Assembly (NCBI GenBank): GCA_934343915.1
Contig: CAKRIL010000012.1
Span: 1-64,000 of the forward strand
Length of the DNA: 64,000 bases
Direction of reading: 5' to 3'
DNA from: an uncultured Lachnospiraceae bacterium
GTDB lineage: Bacteria; Bacillota; Clostridia; Lachnospirales; Lachnospiraceae
Position numbers and translations under genes: made by a program. The notes beneath the pieces were generated by a model. The model searched no databases. It was not told the DNA's origin and saw only the letters and a list, made by a program, of their open reading frames with translations. Below, piece by piece: positions 18,294 through 27,910 of this stretch; within the stretch, counting starts at the first letter, position 1; each line of letters begins with the position of its first letter.

Positions 18294-18340
18294 AAAATGG
18301 CGTGTGGAAAATGAACAATTCATCTTTCACACGCCATTTG
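18294..18340. terminator. bidirectional terminator, mntP/bioY
   Basis: AAATGGCGTGTG pairs with CACACGCCATTT, with an inner GAAAATGAA/TTCATCTTTC stem. It serves convergent mntP (+) and bioY (-). Confidence 0.8.
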
Positions 18341-18368
18341 AAATATACGGTTATTTTAATCTGCCGTT

Positions 18369-18938
18369 TTACGCAGCCACTGTCTTCATAACCTTGGACT
18401 TCTCGACCGCCTTAACGATTGTGATTGCTACTGCAATTTTAACAAGGTCAGGGAGAATATAAGGTGTAACGCACCATGCAAGTGCAGTTGAGATTCCGAC
18501 AGCACTCTTGGTGTTGGTATATACAACGATAAACCATGCGGTACCGAAAGCGTAGCAGAGAATAAGTCCGATTACCATTGATATTGCAAGGACAGGTACG
18601 CTTTTGCCGAACTTCTTTGTTATAAGACCTACGCTGAGAGCTGTGAAGATGAAGCCGATTATGTAACCGCCCGTTGTTCCGAGAAGCACTCCCACGCCGC
18701 CCTTCATTCCTGCGAATACAGGAAGTCCGATAATCCCCAATAAGCAGTATACGATAATAGCTGTGAGACCGTTCTTAAGACCGAGTATGCCGAGGGCTGT
18801 GAATACGGCAAAGGTCTGAAGTGTGAATGGTGCAAGTGGTGCAGGCATTGGAATCGTAATCCATGCGCATACCGCTGTCAGTGCCACGAAAAGGGCAATA
18901 AGAGCGATTTCTTTGGTGGTGTAAATTGATTTTTTCAT
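18369..18938 (-). CDS. bioY: biotin transporter BioY (ECF S component)
   Basis: A 189-residue membrane protein with six hydrophobic segments and the BioY hallmark (PFTLQTFAVFTALGILG, followed by GLPVFAGMKGG). It binds biotin and works with the energising EcfAA'T module, which is not in this window. GGAGG lies 6 bases before ATG 18938; an in-frame ATG at 18950 would place the RBS inside the gene. Likely repressed by BirA when biotin is plentiful (see the operator at 19021). Confidence 0.93.
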   Translation of the reverse strand: MKKSIYTTKEIALIALFVALTAVCAWITIPMPAPLAPFTLQTFAVFTALGILGLKNGLTAIIVYCLLGIIGLPVFAGMKGGVGVLLGTTGGYIIGFIFTALSVGLITKKFGKSVPVLAISMVIGLILCYAFGTAWFIVVYTNTKSAVGISTALAWCVTPYILPDLVKIAVAITIVKAVEKSKVMKTVAA

Positions 18939-18997
18939 GATGTCCTCCAAAAAGGTAAATTGAATAATTATGTATTTGTGCGCAACGCACGTTTTTG

Positions 18998-19026
18998 AGT
19001 ATAAAGCAGATAAAATGAAATGTCAA
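18998..19026 (-). promoter_or_regulatory. bioY promoter
   Basis: On the minus strand TTGACA (19026-19021) and TATACT (19003-18998) are 17 bases apart. Confidence 0.75.
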
Positions 19027-19050
19027 CTAAAATATGAGCAGAGGTTGACA
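19021..19050 (-). promoter_or_regulatory. BirA-like biotin operator
   Basis: TGTCAAC and GTTGACA form a perfect inverted repeat separated by 16 bases. The layout is that of BirA sites (half sites of GTTnACA type, 14-16 apart). It covers the -35 of the bioY promoter. Confidence 0.5.
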
Positions 19051-19109
19051 ATCACTGCGCCGAATGTAGTATATTTGCAAAAACCAATGAAATTTAGAGA
19101 ATGAATGTA

Positions 19110-19138
19110 TAGACGAAAAGGAAAAATATGTGTATACT
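19110..19138 (+). promoter_or_regulatory. promoter of ABC-F gene
   Basis: TAGACG (19110-19115) and TATACT (19133-19138) with 17-base spacing, 72 bases before the start codon. Confidence 0.5.
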
Positions 19139-19210
19139 ACATAGGGTTGATTAAAATGGAGTATGTTGTGCATACAGCATTATCAAATAGAAAAAGAAAA
19201 GGAAAACAAT

Positions 19211-20764
19211 ATGAGTATACTTAACGTTGAACACTTAAGTCATGGATTTGGCGACAGAGCGATTTTTAAGGATGTGTCCTTCAGGCTGCTGAAGGGAGAG
19301 CATATAGGTCTTATAGGTGCCAATGGCGAGGGAAAGTCAACATTTATGAGCATAATAACAGGTAAGCTCATGCCCGATGAGGGAAAGGTGGAATGGGCGA
19401 AGAATGTGAAGGTCGGATATCTTGACCAGCACGCAGTTCTCTCGAAGGGAATGACGATAAGGGATGTTCTCAAGAGCGCGTTTTCAGACCTCTTTGACAT
19501 GGAAGAGAGAATGAACTACATCTGTGATGTCATGGCAGAGGGAACAGCAGAGAACATGGATGAGATGATGGAGGAGCTCGGCGTTATTCAGGAACTTTTA
19601 ATGGCGCATGACTTCTATATTATTGATTCTAAGGTTGACGAGGTAGGAAGAGCACTCGGTCTTGAGGACATCGGAATGGATAAGGATGTGACGGAACTCT
19701 CAGGAGGTCAGAGAACCAAGGTACTGCTTGCGAAGCTTCTGCTTGCAAAGCCTGATATCCTGCTTCTTGACGAGCCGACGAACTATCTCGATGCCGTGCA
19801 TATAGAGTGGCTTAAAAGATACCTGCTGGAGTATGAGAATGCATTTATATTAATATCGCATGACATTCCGTTCCTCAACAGCGTTGTCAATCTCATATAC
19901 CATATGGAGAATCAGGAGCTTAACCGCTATGTGGGCGACTATGACAAGTTCATGGAAGTCTATGAGATGAAGAAGGCACAGCGTGAGGCTGCGTATAACA
20001 GGCAGCAGAAGGAGATTGCAGAGCTGGAGGACTTCGTTGCTAGAAATAAGGCGAGGGTTGCAACAAGAAACATGGCAATGTCAAGGCAGAAGAAGCTTGA
20101 CAAGATGGATATTATCGAGAAGGCTGTTGAAAGACCGAAGCCGGAATTCAATTTTCAGGAGGCGAGAACTCCGGGAAGATACATCATTCAGACAAAGCAG
20201 CTTGTAATAGGCTATGATGAACCGCTCTCAAGACCGCTTGATTTTACGATGGAGCGCGGTGAGAAGGTTGTGCTCTTCGGTGCGAACGGTATCGGTAAGA
20301 CGACGCTTTTAAAGAGTATATTGGGACTTGTCCCGGCAATATCGGGTGAAGTCGAGCTGGGGGATTATCTGGAAATCGGATATTTTGAGCAGGAGATGGC
20401 ACCGGGCAACAGAAATACCTGTATTGAGGAAATATGGAAAGAGTTTCCGGGATACACACAGTATCAGGTGCGCTCGGCTCTTGCAAAGTGCGGACTTACC
20501 ACGAAGCATATCGAGAGCCAGGTTCAGGTGTTGAGCGGCGGTGAGCAGGCGAAGGTAAGATTATGTAAGCTTATCAACCGTGCATCGAATGTTCTTCTCT
20601 TAGACGAGCCGACGAACCACCTTGATGTGGATGCCAAGGACGAGCTTAAAAGAGCATTAAAAGAATATAAGGGAAGCATACTCCTGATATGCCATGAGCC
20701 GGAGTTCTATGACGGACTTGCGACGAGAGTGGTTGACTGTTCAGAGTGGAGCCTAAGAGTGTGA
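19211..20764 (+). CDS. ABC-F family ATPase
   Basis: 517 residues: two ABC ATPase domains in one chain and no transmembrane helices. The first domain has GANGEGKST, LSGGQRTKVLLAK and LLLDEPTNYLD; the second has GANGIGKTT, LSGGEQAKVRLCK and LLLDEPTNHLD. The charged linker between them (about residues 240-310) is the part that reaches the ribosomal P-site tRNA in this family. ABC-F proteins act on ribosomes, as translation factors or antibiotic protection; which one applies cannot be told here. Start ATG 19211 follows AAAAGGAAAA; an upstream frame extends to 19163 without an RBS. Confidence 0.9.
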   Translation: MSILNVEHLSHGFGDRAIFKDVSFRLLKGEHIGLIGANGEGKSTFMSIITGKLMPDEGKVEWAKNVKVGYLDQHAVLSKGMTIRDVLKSAFSDLFDMEERMNYICDVMAEGTAENMDEMMEELGVIQELLMAHDFYIIDSKVDEVGRALGLEDIGMDKDVTELSGGQRTKVLLAKLLLAKPDILLLDEPTNYLDAVHIEWLKRYLLEYENAFILISHDIPFLNSVVNLIYHMENQELNRYVGDYDKFMEVYEMKKAQREAAYNRQQKEIAELEDFVARNKARVATRNMAMSRQKKLDKMDIIEKAVERPKPEFNFQEARTPGRYIIQTKQLVIGYDEPLSRPLDFTMERGEKVVLFGANGIGKTTLLKSILGLVPAISGEVELGDYLEIGYFEQEMAPGNRNTCIEEIWKEFPGYTQYQVRSALAKCGLTTKHIESQVQVLSGGEQAKVRLCKLINRASNVLLLDEPTNHLDVDAKDELKRALKEYKGSILLICHEPEFYDGLATRVVDCSEWSLRV

Positions 20765-20780
20765 AAGGAGCAGAATGCTT

Positions 20781-21926
20781 ATGACGAAAGGAAAAAAGCT
20801 GAGAAGAATATGCCTGTTTCTCATGCTCATAAGTTTATGTGGTCTGTTTACGGGCTGTAAGAATAAGGACGATAATGCCGGGGATGAGTCTTTGACGGTT
20901 AAAATAGGAGTGCTTCTTGATTTTACCGGGGACAAGGCGGAGGAGTCGGAAGAGATGTACAAGGCGGTGCAGCTTGCCGTTGATGAAATCAATGAAGCCG
21001 GCGGAGTGCTCACGGAGAAGCTTAAGCTGGAGCTTGTCAAGAAGGATGATGGCGGCAATTACATGAACTCAGTGGCGGGTTATTACCAGCTTGTCGATGA
21101 GGGCGTATGCGCAGTGATAGGAACCAATAATTCGCAGGGCATGGAGGAACTGATTAAGGCAAGCTCAATGTCAAATGTTCCGATTATCACACCTTCGGTC
21201 TCGGATGATTTTGTGGTAAATGCATCGAATTTCGTGTATCAGTCATGTGTTTCAGATAAGTACATGACAGAGGCACTTGCATATTTTGCACAGACTGAAC
21301 TCGGAAAGCCGAGAACGGCAATGATATATTCGGCTCAGAGTGAGAGAGAGCAGGTATTGTATGAGGACTTTGCAGCAGAGATACTTAAGCGGAAGATTGA
21401 CCCTGCATGTGTAAAGGAGCTTGAGGCTTATGATGAGGACGGTATAAAGGCGGCTGTTGGGGCAGTCATCGACGCAGGAGCTGAGGCGGTATTTGCGGCG
21501 GCGGGTTCACAGGAGCTTGAGCTGATAATTGATGAGGCATACAGGCAGGGATATACCGGAGTGTTTTTGGGAATGCCGGAATGTGCTGATGGACTTACCG
21601 TGACACATGGATACAATGTATATGTTCCATGTAATATGGCATTGGACAGGGAAAGCACATACGTCACCGAATTTGTGGATAAGTTAGGAAAAATTACCGG
21701 CGATGGTGTACGGCCGGCTTATGATGCAGTATATTTCATAAGGGATGCGATTGAGAAGGGATATCTGTCAACCTCGGCTTCAATAGCACTTAAGCTTCCT
21801 TTCCTGGAGGGAAGCACAATGCTCGGTGAATATGTAATCGGTGCTTATGGAGATGTCGAAAAGACGGTTGACATACTTCTTGTCACAGATGATAAAAAAT
21901 CCTATGCAGGTACGGTTTTTGAATAA
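20781..21926 (+). CDS. ABC-type branched-chain amino acid-like binding lipoprotein
   Basis: About 381 residues. The signal peptide ends in the lipobox FTGC, so it is a lipid-anchored extracellular binding protein. The body follows the Peripla_BP_6 (LivJ-like) fold: KIGVLLDFTGD, AVQLAVDEINEAGGV, then VCAVIGTNNSQGMEEL. The ligand is unknown, and no permease or ATPase of the Liv type lies nearby. Two start codons are possible: 20775 (4 bases after AAAGGAG) and 20781 (10 bases); I prefer the latter. It begins 16 bases after the ABC-F stop and ends 16 bases before an ABC exporter. Confidence 0.85.
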   Translation: MTKGKKLRRICLFLMLISLCGLFTGCKNKDDNAGDESLTVKIGVLLDFTGDKAEESEEMYKAVQLAVDEINEAGGVLTEKLKLELVKKDDGGNYMNSVAGYYQLVDEGVCAVIGTNNSQGMEELIKASSMSNVPIITPSVSDDFVVNASNFVYQSCVSDKYMTEALAYFAQTELGKPRTAMIYSAQSEREQVLYEDFAAEILKRKIDPACVKELEAYDEDGIKAAVGAVIDAGAEAVFAAAGSQELELIIDEAYRQGYTGVFLGMPECADGLTVTHGYNVYVPCNMALDRESTYVTEFVDKLGKITGDGVRPAYDAVYFIRDAIEKGYLSTSASIALKLPFLEGSTMLGEYVIGAYGDVEKTVDILLVTDDKKSYAGTVFE

Positions 21927-21942
21927 AAAGAGAGAGGAAAAT

Positions 21943-23673
21943 ATGAAAAAATTACTCGTTTATCTGAAAAGTTACAAAAAAGAGACAATATTAGCACCTC
22001 TGTTTAAGATGCTTGAGGCATCATTTGAGCTGTTCGTACCGCTCGTAATTGCGGCTATAATCGATACCGGAATAGAGAATAAGGATATTCCGTACATTGT
22101 TAAGATGGCACTTATTCTTGTTGTACTTGCCGTTGTCGGACTTACCTGTTCGCTTACGGCACAGTATTTTTCGGCAAAAGCAGCAGTAGGCTTCGCGGCA
22201 AAGCTTAAATCAGCGTTGTTTGCACATATTGAGAGCTTATCCTTTAAGGAGATAGATACTCTCGGAACATCAACACTCATCACAAGAATGACAAGTGACA
22301 TCAATCAGGTTCAGTCGGGAGTCAATCTTGTATTGAGACTGTTCCTGCGTTCACCGTTCATTGTATTCGGTGCGATGATAATGGCATTCACAATCGACGT
22401 GAAGGCAGCACTCATATTCGTTGTGGCTATTCCGCTGCTTGCGATTGTGGTATTCGGAATTATGCTTATAAGCATTCCTCTTTTTAAGAAGGTACAGGGA
22501 GCCCTTGACAATGTGCTCGGTATTACAAGACAGAACCTTACAGGTGTGCGTGTCATCCGTGCCTTTAACAAGGAGCAGAGCGAGATAGAGAACTTTGACG
22601 AAAAGAACATGGTTCTCACGGGACTTCAGAAGTTCGTTGGAAAGATATCCGCACTCATGAACCCGGTCACATTCATAATTGTAAATGGCGCGATAGCAGC
22701 TCTTATATGGGCAGGTGCAATCAGAGTTGATGCAGGCATCCTTACTCAGGGTCAGGTCGTTGCGCTTGTAAACTATATGTCTCAGATTCTGGTTGAGCTT
22801 GTCAAGCTTGCCAACCTTATAATCACCGTAACCAAGGCTGTTGCGTGTGGTAACCGTATTCAGTCCGTATTTGAGATAACACCTTCAATGACTGAGGGAA
22901 GCAGAGCATATCAGGCAGCCGGCGATGGCGATATGGCAGTTGAATTCAAGAATGTTAATCTCTGCTATAATGAGGGTGCCGACAGTTCACTTACCGGAAT
23001 TGATTTTTCCGTAAAGAAGGGTGAGACCGTGGGTATCATCGGAGGAACCGGTTCAGGAAAAAGTTCGCTTGTGGGACTTATCCCGAGATTCTATGATGCA
23101 ACTGCGGGACAGGTGCTCGTTGACGGCGTTGATGTGAGCGAGTACAGCTATGATGGGCTCAGGGAGCATGTCGGAATAGTTATGCAGAAGGCAGTTCTTT
23201 TTAAGGGAACGATACGAGAGAACCTTAAGTGGGGCAAAAATGATGCCACTGATGAGGAACTGTGGGCAGCACTTGAGACCGCACAGGCGAAGGAATTCGT
23301 CGAGACCAAGGAAGGCGGACTTGATTTTGAGATTGCACAGGGCGGAAAGAACCTGTCGGGTGGACAGAAGCAGCGTCTTACAATCGCTAGAGCGCTTGTA
23401 AGAAAGCCGGATATTCTTATTCTTGATGACAGTGCATCGGCACTTGATTATGCGACGGATGCCAAGCTCCGTGCGGCAATAGCGGCACTTCCGGGGAATA
23501 TGACGGTGTTCATAGTATCACAGCGTACTGCATCCATCATGCATGCAGATAAGATTATCGTACTTGATGATGGTCAGATGGTTGGAATGGGAACTCAGGA
23601 AGAGCTTCTTGAGAACTGTGAGGTATACAGGGAAATATATAACTCTCAGTTTAAAACAACATCTACGAAGTAG
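21943..23673 (+). CDS. heterodimeric ABC exporter, degenerate-site subunit
   Basis: 576 residues, exporter membrane domain plus ATPase. Walker A is GGTGSGKSS and the signature LSGGQKQRLTIARAL is canonical, but Walker B reads ILILDDSASALD, with Asp in place of the catalytic Glu. That is the pattern of the degenerate-site partner (TM287/BmrC type). The partner gene at 23759 has the complementary pattern. ATG 21943 has AGAGAGG 6 bases upstream. A perfect 14-bp hairpin overlaps its stop codon. Confidence 0.92.
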   Translation: MKKLLVYLKSYKKETILAPLFKMLEASFELFVPLVIAAIIDTGIENKDIPYIVKMALILVVLAVVGLTCSLTAQYFSAKAAVGFAAKLKSALFAHIESLSFKEIDTLGTSTLITRMTSDINQVQSGVNLVLRLFLRSPFIVFGAMIMAFTIDVKAALIFVVAIPLLAIVVFGIMLISIPLFKKVQGALDNVLGITRQNLTGVRVIRAFNKEQSEIENFDEKNMVLTGLQKFVGKISALMNPVTFIIVNGAIAALIWAGAIRVDAGILTQGQVVALVNYMSQILVELVKLANLIITVTKAVACGNRIQSVFEITPSMTEGSRAYQAAGDGDMAVEFKNVNLCYNEGADSSLTGIDFSVKKGETVGIIGGTGSGKSSLVGLIPRFYDATAGQVLVDGVDVSEYSYDGLREHVGIVMQKAVLFKGTIRENLKWGKNDATDEELWAALETAQAKEFVETKEGGLDFEIAQGGKNLSGGQKQRLTIARALVRKPDILILDDSASALDYATDAKLRAAIAALPGNMTVFIVSQRTASIMHADKIIVLDDGQMVGMGTQEELLENCEVYREIYNSQFKTTSTK

Positions 23674-23712
23674 ATGTTGTTTTATGAGCAAGAAGCGAAG
23701 CGGATTGCGAAT
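23653..23712 (+). repeat. GAA-loop hairpin repeat, copy 2
   Basis: AAAACAACATCTAC-GAA-GTAGATGTTGTTTT is a perfect hairpin that includes the stop codon region of the upstream ABC gene. It is followed directly by the 29-base unit ATGAGCAAG...GCGAAT (23684-23712), identical to 13631-13659 except for one base. It lies between two genes of one exporter and could modulate their ratio. Confidence 0.65.
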
Positions 23713-23758
23713 AACCCGTTTGTTTGGAATATAGAGTACGATTAGGAGGCTTAACGCT

Positions 23759-25510
23759 ATGGCAAAGGTCAGAAAATTAACAAGTGATGATAAGAGCACC
23801 ATTGTCAAGGTACTTAGATATATCAAAAAGTATTATGTGTTTCTTATTTTTTCAATACTGCTTGCGGCAGTGACAGTGGCATGTACGCTGTATGTGCCTA
23901 TTCTTACAGGTAACGCCATCGACCTTATAATCAAGCAGGGCTTGGTGGATTTTGACGGAATAATTGCAATAATCAGAACTATGATAGTTGTTATTCTCAT
24001 AGGAGCACTTGCACAGTGGCTTATGAATGTGTGCAACAATAAGATTACATACAATGTAATCAGGGATATTCGTACGGAGGCTATAAGAAAGATTGAGATT
24101 CTTCCTCTTAAGTACATTGACGGACATCCTTACGGTGATGTTGTGAGCCGTGTAATTGCAGATGTTGACCAGTTCGCAGATGGACTTCTGATGGGCTTTA
24201 CACAGCTCTTTACCGGAGTGATAACAATACTCGGAACACTCGGCTTCATGCTTACGAAGAGTATTCCGATTACACTTTTGGTTGTGTGCGTGACACCTCT
24301 TTCGCTTTTTGTTGCGGCTTATATTGCTAAGAATACTCACACAATGTTTAAAAAGCAGTCAGAGACAAGAGGTGAGCAGACTGCAATCATCGATGAGATG
24401 GTAGGAAACTTAAAGGTTGTCAAGGCGTACAGCCAGGAGGATGAGGTTAAGGAGAAGTTCGACGAGGTAAATGACAGACTTGAAAAGTGCTCTCTTAAGG
24501 CGATTTTCTTCTCATCAATAACCAACCCCTCAACAAGATTCGTAAACAGTATCGTGTACATGCTCGTTGCACTTGTAGGTGCCATATTTGTGGTTAAGCG
24601 CGGATTAAGTGTAGGTAATCTTTCATGTATGTTAAGCTATGCTAACCAGTATACCAAGCCGTTCAATGAGATTTCAGGTGTTGTGACAGAGCTTCAGAAT
24701 GCACTCACCTGTGCAGGAAGAGTTATGGAGCTTATCGAGGAGGAGCCGCAGGTTCCTGAGCCTCAGAATGCCAGGACCGTGACTGCCGACGGACATGTTG
24801 ACCTTGAGAATGTATATTTCTCATATGTTCCCGAGCAGAAGCTTATCGAGAACTTCAACCTCTCAGTTAAGCCGGGTCAGCGTATCGCTATCGTAGGACC
24901 TACGGGCTGTGGAAAGACAACACTTATAAATCTTCTCATGCGCTTCTATGACGTTAATTCAGGAAGCATCAAGGTAGCCGGCGACGAGATTAAGGATGTG
25001 ACAAGAGGAAGCTTAAGAAAGTCCTATGGTATGGTGCTTCAGGATACATGGCTTAAGAACGGTACAATAAGAGATAACTTAAAGATGGGCAAGCCTGATG
25101 CGACGGATGAGGAAATGATCGAGGCTGCGAAGGCTTCACATGCACACAGCTTTATAAAGAAGCTTCCGCAGGGCTATGATACAGTGCTTAACGAGGACGG
25201 AGGAAGCCTCTCACAGGGACAGAAGCAGCTCTTATGTATAGCAAGAGTAATGCTGTGCCTGCCTCCTATGCTTATACTTGATGAGGCAACATCCTCCATT
25301 GATACAAGAACCGAGATTAAGATTCAGGAAGCATTTGCAAGAATGATGAAGGGCAGAACAAGCTTCATAGTTGCACACAGACTCTCCACAATACGCGAGG
25401 CTGATGTCATTCTTGTTATGAAGGACGGACATATCATTGAGCAGGGAGACCATGATACACTTCTTGCACAGGGCGGATTTTATTCACAGCTTTACAATAG
25501 CCAGTTCTAG
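23759..25510 (+). CDS. heterodimeric ABC exporter, catalytic subunit
   Basis: 583 residues with an exporter membrane domain and ATPase. Walker A GPTGCGKTT and Walker B MLILDEATSSID (catalytic Glu present) are canonical, while the signature is LSQGQKQLLCIAR, with Gln for Gly. This complements the 21943 gene, so the pair should form one canonical and one degenerate ATP site. AGGAGG lies 9 bases before the ATG. Substrate unknown. Confidence 0.92.
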   Translation: MAKVRKLTSDDKSTIVKVLRYIKKYYVFLIFSILLAAVTVACTLYVPILTGNAIDLIIKQGLVDFDGIIAIIRTMIVVILIGALAQWLMNVCNNKITYNVIRDIRTEAIRKIEILPLKYIDGHPYGDVVSRVIADVDQFADGLLMGFTQLFTGVITILGTLGFMLTKSIPITLLVVCVTPLSLFVAAYIAKNTHTMFKKQSETRGEQTAIIDEMVGNLKVVKAYSQEDEVKEKFDEVNDRLEKCSLKAIFFSSITNPSTRFVNSIVYMLVALVGAIFVVKRGLSVGNLSCMLSYANQYTKPFNEISGVVTELQNALTCAGRVMELIEEEPQVPEPQNARTVTADGHVDLENVYFSYVPEQKLIENFNLSVKPGQRIAIVGPTGCGKTTLINLLMRFYDVNSGSIKVAGDEIKDVTRGSLRKSYGMVLQDTWLKNGTIRDNLKMGKPDATDEEMIEAAKASHAHSFIKKLPQGYDTVLNEDGGSLSQGQKQLLCIARVMLCLPPMLILDEATSSIDTRTEIKIQEAFARMMKGRTSFIVAHRLSTIREADVILVMKDGHIIEQGDHDTLLAQGGFYSQLYNSQF

Positions 25511-25543
25511 TTAAAAATACGGTAGACAGGAGATACAGCGGAC

Positions 25544-26320
25544 ATGACGGGAAAGAGAATTGTAGTAAAAGTAGGAACCTCCACACTGACTTACGCGACA
25601 GGACATCTCAACATAAGAAGAGTTGAGAGGATTGTCAAGACGATTGCAGACCTTCAGAATGCGGGCAATCAGATGATACTTGTATCGAGCGGCTCGATTG
25701 CACTCGGAATGAGTAAGATTGGTCTCAGGGAACGCCCGAAGGATACACCCGGTAAGCAGGCATGTGCGGCAGTCGGGCAGTGCGAGCTTATGGATATGTA
25801 TGACAAGCAGTTCTCAGAGTACGGCGTGACCGTTGCACAGCTCCTTCTTACCAAGTATGTCCTTCTCGAGGACAGAAGAAGAAATGTGGAGAATGCCATG
25901 GCTAAGCTTATCGAGCTTGGAGTTATTCCGATTGTGAATGAGAATGATACTGTTGCGATAGATGAGCTCGAGCTAGAGGTCGGGGAGAACGATTCTCTTG
26001 CGGCGATAGTTGCCTCAGTAGCCAAGGCGGATACACTTGTAATCATGTCTGATATCGACGGACTCTATGATAAGGATCCTCACAGATACGACGATGCACA
26101 GCTTATCGAGGAGGTTCATGGAATAACCGACGAGATAAGAGCACTTGCCGGTGGTGCTGGCTCCAAGCTTGGCACAGGTGGAATGGCTACCAAGCTTAAG
26201 GCTGCTTCAATAGCCAATGACAACGGCATAGACATGGTTATTATTAACGGTGATAAGCCCGAGCTTTTGTATGAGGTGAGTGAGGATAAGAAGGCGGGAA
26301 CACGCTTTTTCGCGAGGTAG
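25544..26320 (+). CDS. proB: glutamate 5-kinase, short form without PUA domain
   Basis: Phosphorylates glutamate, the first step of proline synthesis. 258 residues of amino acid kinase fold: VVKVGTSTL at the N-terminus, VSSGSIALG, IPIVNENDTVA, then MSDIDGLY and GTGGMATKLKAA. The C-terminal PUA domain of the longer E. coli-type enzyme (about 367 residues) is absent, as in many Firmicutes. proA is not adjacent, which is unusual for proB. AGGAG lies 11 bases before the ATG. Confidence 0.93.
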   Translation: MTGKRIVVKVGTSTLTYATGHLNIRRVERIVKTIADLQNAGNQMILVSSGSIALGMSKIGLRERPKDTPGKQACAAVGQCELMDMYDKQFSEYGVTVAQLLLTKYVLLEDRRRNVENAMAKLIELGVIPIVNENDTVAIDELELEVGENDSLAAIVASVAKADTLVIMSDIDGLYDKDPHRYDDAQLIEEVHGITDEIRALAGGAGSKLGTGGMATKLKAASIANDNGIDMVIINGDKPELLYEVSEDKKAGTRFFAR

Positions 26321-26326
26321 AATCAG

Positions 26327-27829
26327 ATGCTTTTTGCTTCAATGGTTTTTCTGTGGATTTTTCTGCCGATCGTCATAATTGGTAATCTGCTGCTGTCACT
26401 GGTGAAGGATGAGAAGCTTCGCTATACGCTTAAGAATATATGGCTTTTAATTGCAAGCTTTGTATTTTATGCGTGGGGCGGAATATATTATGTGCTTATC
26501 ATGCTGTCATCAATAGCGGTCAATTACGCTGCGGGACGATTGCTGGAAAGATGGCATAAGAAGAGAATAATGATATTGGCGGTGGTTTTAAATCTGGCAA
26601 TATTGTTCTTTTTTAAGTACTTTAATATGCTTATCGTGATTATAGAGAATACGCTTGTATGGTTATCGGGAAAGGATAATCTGCCGGCGGTCTTTAGCTC
26701 AATGATAAGAATGGAAGGCACGGGAGAGCTTGGAATCAGGGAGATTGTCCTGCCGATAGGAATATCGTTCTTTACCTTTCAGGCGATGTCCTACGTGATT
26801 GATGTATACCGGAAAAAGGCGGATGTGCAGAAAAATGTGCTTAAGTTCGCACTGTATGTGTCATTCTTTCCGCAGCTTATCGCGGGGCCGATTGTAAAAT
26901 ACAGTGATGTGGCACAGCAGATTGAGCAGCGAAAGGAAAATACGGCACTGTTCGCGTCGGGGCAGAGGCGCTTCATATGCGGACTTGCAAAGAAGGTGCT
27001 GCTTGCCAATACATTTGCCGTCACTGCCGATGCGGTATGGAAGCTTGAGCCTTCACAGATGGGAAGTGCACTGGCATGGCTCGGAGCGCTTTCTTATACA
27101 ATGCAGATATATTATGACTTTTCAGGGTATTCTGATATGGCAATAGGTCTCGGAAGAATGTTCGGCTTCAGGTTCAAGGAGAACTTTGCGTATCCGTATA
27201 CTTCGGTCTCAATAAGGGAGTTTTGGAGAAGATGGCATATATCGCTGTCATCATGGTTCAAGGAATATGTGTATTTTCCGCTTGGCGGCAGCAGATGCGG
27301 CGCGGCAAAGACATACAGGAATGTGTTTGTTGTGTTCCTGCTCACGGGAATATGGCATGGAGCTAATTTTACCTTCCTTCTGTGGGGAATTCTGTATGCA
27401 CTGCTTCAGATGATGGAGAGATTGTTTCTCGGAAAGCTTCTTGAAAAGAAATACATAAAGCCTGTCGGCTGGGTATATACAATGCTTATGGTCATACTTG
27501 GCTGGGTTTTGTTCAGGTCTGACAATATCGTATATGCATCAGGGTACATACGGGCAATGTTCGGAGCCTTTAACGGAAGCCTTAGGCTGGTTGGAGGTCA
27601 GGGACTGCAGTGCCTGGGCTATATGTCCATGGAGCTTATAATGGCATTTGCGGCAGGGCTGCTTGGAATGGGCTTTTTGCAGAGAGGTCTTAAGCGTGTG
27701 TATGACAATATAAGGACAAAAGAATGGTTTATGATACTTGAAACGCTCATCATGTGCGCGCTGCTTATCGTGTGCATACTGAGGGTGATAAGCGGAACCT
27801 ACAATCCATTCATATATTTTCAATTCTAA
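26327..27829 (+). CDS. MBOAT family O-acyltransferase (AlgI/DltB-like)
   Basis: A 500-residue membrane protein with about ten helices. The family signature is clear: FFPQLIAGPIVKY, then YDFSGYSDMAIGLGRMFGF, REFWRRWHISLSSWFKEYVY and the catalytic His 344 in GIWHGANF. It moves acyl groups from the cytosol to an extracellular polymer. The usual partner (an SGNH/AlgX-type acetyltransferase) does not follow. The start is 6 bases after the proB stop, with GAGG overlapping the end of proB. Confidence 0.92.
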   Translation: MLFASMVFLWIFLPIVIIGNLLLSLVKDEKLRYTLKNIWLLIASFVFYAWGGIYYVLIMLSSIAVNYAAGRLLERWHKKRIMILAVVLNLAILFFFKYFNMLIVIIENTLVWLSGKDNLPAVFSSMIRMEGTGELGIREIVLPIGISFFTFQAMSYVIDVYRKKADVQKNVLKFALYVSFFPQLIAGPIVKYSDVAQQIEQRKENTALFASGQRRFICGLAKKVLLANTFAVTADAVWKLEPSQMGSALAWLGALSYTMQIYYDFSGYSDMAIGLGRMFGFRFKENFAYPYTSVSIREFWRRWHISLSSWFKEYVYFPLGGSRCGAAKTYRNVFVVFLLTGIWHGANFTFLLWGILYALLQMMERLFLGKLLEKKYIKPVGWVYTMLMVILGWVLFRSDNIVYASGYIRAMFGAFNGSLRLVGGQGLQCLGYMSMELIMAFAAGLLGMGFLQRGLKRVYDNIRTKEWFMILETLIMCALLIVCILRVISGTYNPFIYFQF

Positions 27830-27863
27830 GATTGGAAATTTACGGATGTAATTATAAAACAGC

Positions 27864-27892
27864 TTGACAATCGACGGTTGATTAATTATTAT
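27864..27892 (+). promoter_or_regulatory. tyrS promoter
   Basis: TTGACA (27864-27869) and TATTAT (27887-27892), 17-base spacer, just before the T-box leader. Confidence 0.75.
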
Positions 27893-27910
27893 ATCTTTAT
27901 TGTAATATAA

